Assembly (NCBI GenBank): GCA_018366495.1
Contig: JAGZHZ010000027.1
Span: 1-29,221 of the forward strand
Source of the DNA: Clostridiales bacterium
GTDB taxonomy: Bacteria > Bacillota > Clostridia > Lachnospirales > Lachnospiraceae
DNA: 29,221 bases
Direction: 5' to 3'
Positions 23,158 through 29,221 of the stretch are shown here, one piece after another (positions within the stretch are counted from its first letter, which is position 1; every line of letters starts with the position of its first letter). Made by a program: the position numbers and the translations under genes. The notes under the pieces are model-generated. The model did no database searches. It had not been told where the DNA came from and saw nothing but the letters and a program-made list of their open reading frames with translations.

Positions 23158-24909
23158 ATGCTGAAGACATTGGCAGCTCAGGTGAAAGAATTTAAAAAAG
23201 CGTCTATTTTGACACCATGTTTTATGATTTTAGAAGTGATTATGGAAATGATTATTCCGTTTTTAATGGCTTCTATTATTGATGACGGTGTTGAAAAGGG
23301 AGATATCTCTCATATTTATACAGTAGGCGCATGTATGGTCGTGGTTGCGGCAGTCGGTCTTTTTGCAGGTGTAATGGGCGGAAAATACGGTGCGAAAGCT
23401 TCGACTGGATTTGCCAGAAATCTGCGAAAGGCAATGTATGACAATATTCAGACATTTTCATTTGCAAGTATTGACAAATATAGCACTGCAGGACTGATTA
23501 CGCGTCTGACGACAGATGTGACGAATCTTCAGAATGCGTATCAGATGATTCTGCGTATGTTTACAAGGGCGCCAGCAAGTTTGATTTGTGCTATGATTAT
23601 GGCATTTTCAATCAACGCAGAACTGGCAACGATCTATTTAGTCGCAGTTATATTTTTAGGAGGATGTCTCTGCCTGATTATGAGCAGAGCCACAAAATAT
23701 TTCCAGCAGGTATTCCAGAAATATGACGATTTAAATGCGAGTGTACAGGAAAATATTACAGGAATTCGTGTTGTAAAAGCATATGTGAGAGAAGACTATG
23801 AGAAACAGAAATTTAAAAGGGCGAGCGAAAGCGTATATCGGATGTTTATAAAAGCAGAAAAAATTCTGACTTTTAATGCACCTCTGATGCAGCTGACGGT
23901 TTATTCTTGTATTTTAGGAATCAGCTGGCTGGGAGCAAAGATGATTGTGAGCGATTCTTTGACTACAGGAGAGCTGATGAGTCTTCTGGCATACTGTATG
24001 AATATCCTGATGAGTCTGATGATGCTTTCTATGATCTTTGTCATGGTTACGATGAGTATGGCGAGCGCGCGCCGCGTCAGCGAAGTAATCAATGAAAAGA
24101 CGGATCTTGTAAATCCGGAAAATCCTTTGTCAGAAGTAAAAGATGGAAGCATTCGCTTTGAACACGTTAATTTCAGCTATCGTAAAGGAAGCAAAGAATC
24201 TGTCTTAAAGGATATCGATCTTTCCATTCATGCCGGTGAGACGATCGGAATTATCGGTGGAACAGGAAGTGCAAAATCGAGTCTTGTCAATTTGGTCAGC
24301 CGATTATATGATGTCACAGAAGGGGCAGTCTATGTGGGCGGAGAAGATGTGCGCAGATATGATCTCGATACACTGCGGAATGAAGTTGCTGTCGTACTGC
24401 AGAAGAATGTGCTTTTCAGCGGAACCATACTGGATAACCTTCGCTGGGGAGATGAAAATGCAACGGAAGAAGAGTGCCGCCGTGCGTGTATTCTGGCATG
24501 TGCCGATGAATTTATTCAGAAAATGCCGGATGGATACCATACATATATTGAACAGGGCGGAAGCAACGTTTCCGGAGGTCAGAAACAGAGACTTTGTATC
24601 GCAAGAGCGCTTTTAAAGAAACCAAAGATTTTAATTCTGGATGATTCCACGAGCGCCGTCGATACGGCGACAGATGCAAAAATCCGAAAAGCGTTTGCAG
24701 AAGAAATTCCGGATACGACGAAGCTGATTATTGCGCAGCGTATCTCCAGCGTTCAGAATGCGGATCGGATCATTGTCATGGAAAACGGAAATGTACATGG
24801 ATTTGGAACACATGAAGAATTGTTAAAGAGCGATCAGATTTATCGTGATGTATATGAGTCACAGATGAATGGAAGCGGAGACTTTGATCAAAATGGAGGT
24901 GACAGATAA
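23158..24909 (+). CDS. ABC exporter half-transporter with degenerate ATP site (subunit 1)
   Basis: 583 residues. An N-terminal six-helix exporter membrane domain (about 1-310) is followed by an ATPase domain. Walker A is GGTGSAKSS (367-375), with Ala372 where Gly is usual. The signature is VSGGQ (471-475). Walker B is ILILDDSTS with Asp496 in place of the catalytic Glu. These changes mark the inactive-site partner of a heterodimeric exporter of the LmrCD, BmrCD or TM287/288 type. Its stop overlaps the start of subunit 2 (TAATG), so the two are made together. AAGGAGG precedes the start. Substrates of such pairs are drugs, lipids or peptides; it has no C39 peptidase domain and none can be named here. 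Confidence 0.92.
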   Translation: MLKTLAAQVKEFKKASILTPCFMILEVIMEMIIPFLMASIIDDGVEKGDISHIYTVGACMVVVAAVGLFAGVMGGKYGAKASTGFARNLRKAMYDNIQTFSFASIDKYSTAGLITRLTTDVTNLQNAYQMILRMFTRAPASLICAMIMAFSINAELATIYLVAVIFLGGCLCLIMSRATKYFQQVFQKYDDLNASVQENITGIRVVKAYVREDYEKQKFKRASESVYRMFIKAEKILTFNAPLMQLTVYSCILGISWLGAKMIVSDSLTTGELMSLLAYCMNILMSLMMLSMIFVMVTMSMASARRVSEVINEKTDLVNPENPLSEVKDGSIRFEHVNFSYRKGSKESVLKDIDLSIHAGETIGIIGGTGSAKSSLVNLVSRLYDVTEGAVYVGGEDVRRYDLDTLRNEVAVVLQKNVLFSGTILDNLRWGDENATEEECRRACILACADEFIQKMPDGYHTYIEQGGSNVSGGQKQRLCIARALLKKPKILILDDSTSAVDTATDAKIRKAFAEEIPDTTKLIIAQRISSVQNADRIIVMENGNVHGFGTHEELLKSDQIYRDVYESQMNGSGDFDQNGGDR

Positions 24910-26810
24910 TGCCGGGACCGATGGGAAAAGCTCCAAGAGGAGTCAAATCAAATGTGAAAAATCCGGGAAAGCTTCTGGCAAGAACACTCGGATATATTTT
25001 AAAGAGCTATAAGATCCATATTCTTGCTGTTGTGATCTGCATTTTTATCGGAGTACTTGCAAATGTTCAGGGAACAATGTTTATGCAGACGTTGATTGAT
25101 GAGTATATTCTTCCAATGCTCGGAAGCAGCAATCCTGATTTTGGACCGCTGGCAAGTGCGCTTCTGCGTGTGGGCGGATTCTATGCTATTGGTATCGTTT
25201 CCACTTATATCTATAACCGTATTATGGTCAATGTTACGCAGGGAACGTTAAACCGAATGAGAAATGATTTGTTTTCTCATATGGAAAGTCTTCCGATCCG
25301 ATACTTTGACACCCATCCGCACGGAGATATCATGTCTGTCTATACAAATGATATTGATACGCTGCGTCAGATGGTCAGCCAGAGTATGCCGCAGATGCTT
25401 TCCAGTGTAATCACTATTATCAGTGTACTGGTCAGTATGATTATCCTGAATGTTCCGCTTACAATTTTAACGCTGGTGATGGTTTTTATCATGATGATGG
25501 TGACGCGGAAGCTGGCTTCCCTAAGCGGAAAATATTTTATGGAACAGCAGATTAATCTTGGAAAAGTGAATGCTTATATTGAAGAGATGATGGAAGGACA
25601 GAAAGTTGTAAAAGTATTCTGCCATGAAGAAAAAAGCAAACAGCAGTTTGATGAAATTAACAACGCTCTGTGCGAGAGTGCAAACAATGCAAATAAATTT
25701 GCAAATATCCTGATGCCGACGAATGCTCAGATCGGAAATATCAGCTATGTGCTGTGTGCGATTGTCGGAGGAATTTTAGCCTTAAATCAGATCGGCGGAT
25801 TTACACTTGGAAAGCTGGCAAGTTTCCTGACTTTTAACAAAAGCTTCAATATGCCGATCAATCAGGTCAGTCAGCAGTTAAACAGTATTATCATGGCTCT
25901 TGCAGGCGCAGAGCGTATCTTTAATCTGCTTGATGAAAAACCAGAGGTGGACGAAGGTTATGTGACACTTGTCAACGCTGAAAAAGTGGACGGAGAGCTG
26001 AGAGAGACGACGAAACAGCATACTGGATGCTGGGCATGGAAACATTATCACAAAGCAGATAATACGACAGACTATATAGAATTGAAAGGAGATGTCGTAT
26101 TTAACGGAGTTGATTTTGGATACGATGATAAGAAGATTGTACTTCATGATGTCAAATTATATGCCACTCCGGGACAAAAAATCGCATTTGTAGGATCAAC
26201 AGGTGCGGGAAAGACGACGATCACAAATCTGATCAACCGTTTTTATGATATTCAGGATGGAAAAATCCGATATGACGGAATCAATATCAACAAAATCAAA
26301 AAAGCAGACCTGCGCCGTTCGCTCGGAATTGTTCTGCAGGATACAAACTTGTTTACAAATACAGTGATGGAGAATATCCGCTATGGAAAATTGGATGCGA
26401 CAGATGAGGAAGTGATTGCAGCGGCAAAACTTGCCAATGCAGATGGGTTTATCCGCCGTCTTCCAGATGGTTATCAGACGATGCTGACAGGAAACGGAGC
26501 AAATTTAAGCCAAGGTCAGAGACAGCTCTTAGCGATTGCCAGAGCAGCAGTTGCCGATCCTCCGGTGCTGATTTTGGATGAAGCGACGAGCTCTATTGAT
26601 ACAAGAACAGAACGGCTTGTCCAGGACGGAATGGATAAATTGATGAAAGGACGGACAACGTTTGTCATCGCCCATCGTCTTTCCACCGTGCGCAACAGCG
26701 ACTGCATCATGGTACTGGAAAATGGAAGAATTATTGAGAGAGGAACGCACGATCAGCTGATCACAGAGCATGGAAAATATTACCAGCTCTACACAGGAAA
26801 TCTTGCATAG
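24909..26810 (+). CDS. ABC exporter half-transporter with catalytic Walker B (subunit 2)
   Basis: 633 residues. The N-terminal extension of about 30 residues is Gly-, Pro- and Lys-rich, followed by a six-helix membrane domain and an ATPase domain. Walker A is GSTGAGKT (429-436), Walker B ends with catalytic Glu558 in LILDEATSSID, and the H-loop is in VIAHRLS. The signature is LSQGQ (533-537), a change from LSGGQ seen in heterodimer partners. The full catalytic site therefore pairs this Walker A/B with the intact signature of subunit 1. Between the domains (about 355-395) is a longer, charged segment than in subunit 1. It follows subunit 1 with a one-base overlap, and yaaA starts 6 bases after its stop. 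Confidence 0.92.
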   Translation: MPGPMGKAPRGVKSNVKNPGKLLARTLGYILKSYKIHILAVVICIFIGVLANVQGTMFMQTLIDEYILPMLGSSNPDFGPLASALLRVGGFYAIGIVSTYIYNRIMVNVTQGTLNRMRNDLFSHMESLPIRYFDTHPHGDIMSVYTNDIDTLRQMVSQSMPQMLSSVITIISVLVSMIILNVPLTILTLVMVFIMMMVTRKLASLSGKYFMEQQINLGKVNAYIEEMMEGQKVVKVFCHEEKSKQQFDEINNALCESANNANKFANILMPTNAQIGNISYVLCAIVGGILALNQIGGFTLGKLASFLTFNKSFNMPINQVSQQLNSIIMALAGAERIFNLLDEKPEVDEGYVTLVNAEKVDGELRETTKQHTGCWAWKHYHKADNTTDYIELKGDVVFNGVDFGYDDKKIVLHDVKLYATPGQKIAFVGSTGAGKTTITNLINRFYDIQDGKIRYDGININKIKKADLRRSLGIVLQDTNLFTNTVMENIRYGKLDATDEEVIAAAKLANADGFIRRLPDGYQTMLTGNGANLSQGQRQLLAIARAAVADPPVLILDEATSSIDTRTERLVQDGMDKLMKGRTTFVIAHRLSTVRNSDCIMVLENGRIIERGTHDQLITEHGKYYQLYTGNLA

Positions 26811-26816
26811 AAAAAC

Positions 26817-27557
26817 ATGAAAATCATCATAGCTCCGGCAAAAAAGATGAAGGAAACAGACCTGCTTTTGCCGACTCATCTGCCTGTATTTTGGGAGAAA
26901 GCAGAGGAGCTGAGAAAGTGGATCTGTACACTTTCCTATGAAGAGGCAAAGAGTCTTTGGAACTGCAGTGATAAGATTGCAGCAGAATCATACAGAAGGT
27001 TTCAGGAAATAGATATCAAAGCAGCATTTACACCGGCTATTCTGGCATACGAAGGAATTCAATATCAATATATGGCGCCGTCTGTGATGGAGGATAGCTC
27101 TCTTTTTTATCTCCAGGAACATCTGCGGATTCTCTCTGGTTTTTATGGAATTTTACGTCCGATGGACAGGGTAGTCCCGTATCGGCTGGAAATGCAGGCA
27201 AAAACGCAGAGATTTGGACAGGTCTCCCTGTATGAGTACTGGGGAGATATGATCTGCCGACAGCTGTGCAAAGAGACTGATTGCATCTTAAATCTATCAT
27301 CAAAAGAATATGCTCTTGCCATAGAGAGGTATCTGGAAAAAAGGATATCGTTTGTGACGTGTATCTTTGGAGATTTGCAGGAAAATAAGGTTGTTGTAAA
27401 AGGAACGAAAGCAAAGATGGCAAGAGGAGAGATGGTGCGATTCTTGGCAGAAAATAAGATTGAAGATCCAAAAGAGATGAAAAATTTTGAGAGATTGGGG
27501 TATCACTATGACAAAGAGCGCTCTGATAAAGGGACGTATGTTTTTATAAATTTTTAG
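26817..27557 (+). CDS. yaaA: peroxide stress protein YaaA (UPF0246/DUF328)
   Basis: 246 residues, cytoplasmic, usual family length. It begins MKIIIAPAKKM, then has the conserved ALAYEG-like segment AILAYEGIQYQ, FYGILRPMDRVVPYRLEM, NLSSKEYA and the C-terminal KGTKAKMARGEMVRF. YaaA in E. coli lowers free iron damage during peroxide stress and has a DNA-binding fold; the biochemical reaction is unclear. It starts 6 bases after the exporter stop with only a weak ribosome site, so it is probably translated by coupling in the same operon. No catalytic claim is made beyond the family. Confidence 0.92.
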   Translation: MKIIIAPAKKMKETDLLLPTHLPVFWEKAEELRKWICTLSYEEAKSLWNCSDKIAAESYRRFQEIDIKAAFTPAILAYEGIQYQYMAPSVMEDSSLFYLQEHLRILSGFYGILRPMDRVVPYRLEMQAKTQRFGQVSLYEYWGDMICRQLCKETDCILNLSSKEYALAIERYLEKRISFVTCIFGDLQENKVVVKGTKAKMARGEMVRFLAENKIEDPKEMKNFERLGYHYDKERSDKGTYVFINF

Positions 27558-27564
27558 CCAGAAA

Positions 27565-27588
27565 ACCCATTACCTTTAGGCAATGGGT
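27565..27588. other. hairpin between yaaA and corA-like gene
   Basis: ACCCATT (27565-27571) pairs with AATGGGT (27582-27588); inside it, CC pairs with GG across one A-C mismatch and a TTTA loop. It lacks a following T run, so it is at best a weak terminator or an RNA-processing or stability element. Confidence 0.45.
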
Positions 27589-27651
27589 AGTTCACAGGTG
27601 TATAAGGTACGCCGTTATCTTAGAGACGATCAGTGAAAAAAGGTGAAAACA

Positions 27652-28503
27652 ATGAAACTGGAAATTATGACGACGAAAGAATACAGAGAAAAGAAAGAAG
27701 ACAGTTTACAAAAGAGACGGCTTCAGGAAAGTATGGAGCGGGGAAAACACTGTAAAGCAGAGTTGTTTTCAGATTGTATTGTGGGAACTTTTGCCATTCC
27801 GGATAAAGCAGATCTGTTTCATAAGAAACAAATTTTAGGATATTATCTGGATCAGGAAGAACTTCTTCTTGTCAGTGATCAGAAAATGAAAAGCGATCTT
27901 CGCAAGGAAGTGGAAAAATATTCTCTGGACAGTATGGACACACCGGCACAGTTTCTGGCCGGGTTTATTGAGTATCTTATCAAAGAAGATATCATTTATC
28001 TGCAAAATTTTGAGGAGAGACTTTCCAAAATGGAAGAGCATCTGATTCAGAAAGAGATGAAACGATTTGATGTGCAGATCTTGAATATCCGCAAGGAGTT
28101 GCTGATTCTGGATTCTTATTATCAGCAGATGATGGATTTGTGCGGTATTTTGGAAGAGAACAGAAATAGTCTGATGACGGAGCAGGAGTGCAGAGTATTT
28201 GGAATACAGGCTGCGCGTGTGGAAAGACTTCATGATTCTACCCATGTCTTAAAAGAATATTCGCTTCAGCTTCGAGAGCTGTATCAGTCCAGAATGGATG
28301 AAAGACAGAACAAAGTAATGCAGATGCTGACGGTAGTGACAACCATTTTTATGCCATTGACACTGATTGCCGGATGGTATGGTATGAACTTTACAAATAT
28401 GCCTGAACTGAGCAGTAAATATGGGTATCCGATTGTGATTGCCGTCAGTGTAGGAATGATCCTTCTTGAGATTTTATGGTTCAAATGGAAGAAATGGTTT
28501 TGA
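27652..28503 (+). CDS. CorA-type divalent cation transporter
   Basis: 283 residues. A long, charged, mostly helical cytoplasmic part (1-220) is followed by two membrane helices at the C-terminus. The selectivity motif Gly-Met-Asn is at 244-246 in AGWYGMNFTNMPEL, directly after the first helix. CorA proteins form pentamers that carry Mg2+, or in some members Co2+, Ni2+ or Zn2+. ATG 27652 is chosen since AAAGGTG lies 6 bases upstream; a GTG 9 bases earlier would overlap that site. It may be in the operon with yaaA or have its own weak promoter; none is clear in the 94-base gap. Confidence 0.9.
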   Translation: MKLEIMTTKEYREKKEDSLQKRRLQESMERGKHCKAELFSDCIVGTFAIPDKADLFHKKQILGYYLDQEELLLVSDQKMKSDLRKEVEKYSLDSMDTPAQFLAGFIEYLIKEDIIYLQNFEERLSKMEEHLIQKEMKRFDVQILNIRKELLILDSYYQQMMDLCGILEENRNSLMTEQECRVFGIQAARVERLHDSTHVLKEYSLQLRELYQSRMDERQNKVMQMLTVVTTIFMPLTLIAGWYGMNFTNMPELSSKYGYPIVIAVSVGMILLEILWFKWKKWF

Positions 28504-28513
28504 TGGATAAAGC

Positions 28514-28570
28514 TTGCGGACTGCTGAGAAAAAGAGTATAATAAACGTTGACATAAAAGAAAAAATGTCA
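28514..28570 (+). promoter_or_regulatory. promoter and inverted repeat before the UPF0303 gene
   Basis: -35 TTGCGG (28514-28519), 17 bases, -10 TATAAT (28537-28542). TGACAT (28549-28554) and ATGTCA (28565-28570) form a 10-base-spaced inverted repeat starting at the predicted transcript start. It could be an operator or a leader hairpin. Confidence 0.55.
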
Positions 28571-28610
28571 GACTGCTAGACAGGATGATGATCAGACAGG
28601 GGGCATTTGT

Positions 28611-29111
28611 ATGACAATGGATGAATTAATTGCAATGTTGGAGATGCAGGAAGAGATCTTACAGTTTTCTCATTTTACAAATGAGGACGCTTGGGAATTA
28701 GGATGTATGCTTGTGACAGAGGCAAAGAGAAGAAAACTTCCGGTGGCAGTCAGCATCCGGCTGAACAATGGATGTATTCCATTTCAATATGAATCAAATG
28801 GAATCACTCTCGACAATGAAGAGTGGATGGAAAGAAAGCAAAATACAGTAAAGAGAATGGAAAAAAGCAGTTTTTTGGTCTGTATGCTGTTAAAAAAAGC
28901 AGAGCAGACATTGAGCGATTGGAGACTGGATTCAGGAGAGTATGCGGCAGCAGGCGGCGCATTTCCAATCCGTGTTGAGGAAGTCGGAGTGATTGGATCT
29001 ATTGTAGTTTCAGGATTGGATCATATTTCAAACCACGATCTTCTTGTAAAATGTATCAGTCATTACCTTCATATTGATGAGGTACCGCGTATCAGGGGAA
29101 ATGTTTTATAA
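28611..29111 (+). CDS. UPF0303 / HbpS-like (heme-degrading domain) protein
   Basis: 166 residues, cytoplasmic, single domain of the GlcG/HbpS fold as in UPF0303 proteins: EAKRRKLPVAVSIRLNNGCIPFQY, EWMERKQNTVKRM, GGAFPIRVEEVGVIGSIVVSGLD and a final helix. The database name 'heme-degrading' comes from distant relatives, so heme breakdown should not be assumed. The residue before GGAFPI is Ala; as far as I recall a His is frequent there in relatives, which may matter for ligand binding. The ATG has a GGGGG site about 7 bases upstream. It has its own promoter and ends 14 bases before the right terminal repeat, which supplies its terminator. Confidence 0.85.
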   Translation: MTMDELIAMLEMQEEILQFSHFTNEDAWELGCMLVTEAKRRKLPVAVSIRLNNGCIPFQYESNGITLDNEEWMERKQNTVKRMEKSSFLVCMLLKKAEQTLSDWRLDSGEYAAAGGAFPIRVEEVGVIGSIVVSGLDHISNHDLLVKCISHYLHIDEVPRIRGNVL

Positions 29112-29125
29112 AAAAGACACAGTAG

Positions 29126-29221
29126 AAAAGGGGCTGTGAAATAACAGTCTCTATGAAAAAAGAGGACTTTTCGTTCAAAATGAACGAAAGGTCCTCTTTT
29201 TGTGTTAAAATTAACTTGCGA
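29126..29221. repeat. right copy of the 96-bp inverted repeat, with terminator
   Basis: Exact reverse complement of 2-97 and touching the window edge. The hairpin AGAGGAC...GTCCTCT lies at 29161-29197 and is followed by TTTTTGTG, so it ends the transcript of the UPF0303 gene. As the pairing reaches the final base, the repeat may continue outside. Confidence 0.95.

Noticed and set aside
1..29221. Large transposon or integrative element defined by the terminal inverted repeats
   Set aside because: No transposase, integrase, relaxase or target-site duplication is visible, and the content is mostly housekeeping genes.

Overview
The window looks like chromosomal DNA of a low-GC anaerobic Firmicute, most likely a gut member of the Lachnospiraceae (Clostridia). 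Reasons: a complete six-subunit Rnf complex in the clostridial order C-D-G-E-A-B, AT-rich consensus sigma-A promoters, strong GGAGG-type ribosome binding sites, and large secreted glycosidases next to AraC-type and LytTR regulators. The genus cannot be fixed from the sequence alone. No rRNA, tRNA, CRISPR array, transposase, integrase or phage gene was seen.

Layout. Bases 2-97 and 29126-29221 are a perfect 96-bp inverted repeat carrying a bidirectional terminator; everything else lies between them. Next comes an outward-facing yprB-like RNase H-fold gene (274-1347, minus). The Rnf operon (1495-7384, plus) follows; its first ORF fuses a five-helix CmpB-type membrane protein to RnfC. Then come a nucleotidyltransferase, the PTS Enzyme I gene ptsI and a secreted GH3 beta-glucosidase (7453-13298). 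A regulatory island fills 13479-18164: a GHKL histidine kinase and LytTR response regulator (minus), an AraC protein consisting only of two tandem DNA-binding domains (plus), a small Nif11-like protein with a Gly-Gly-Gly motif (plus), and a cupin-type AraC regulator (minus). A 600-bp leader region precedes a 1376-residue secreted GH2 beta-galactosidase with a LamG-like insertion (18771-22901). The right part (23158-29111) holds a heterodimeric ABC exporter with one degenerate ATP site, YaaA, a CorA-type ion transporter and a UPF0303/HbpS-like protein.

How the parts may work together. Rnf couples ferredoxin oxidation to NAD+ reduction and ion pumping. The GH3 and GH2 enzymes would release glucose and galactose from outside glycans, with Enzyme I and the nucleotidyltransferase as possible intracellular sugar functions. 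The regulatory island between the two glycosidase genes is the least ordinary part. Near-consensus promoters, CCACA direct repeats beside the LytTR promoter and a shared GTACGAT box in front of the tandem-AraC and Nif11-like genes suggest a small regulon. This is inference from sequence only.
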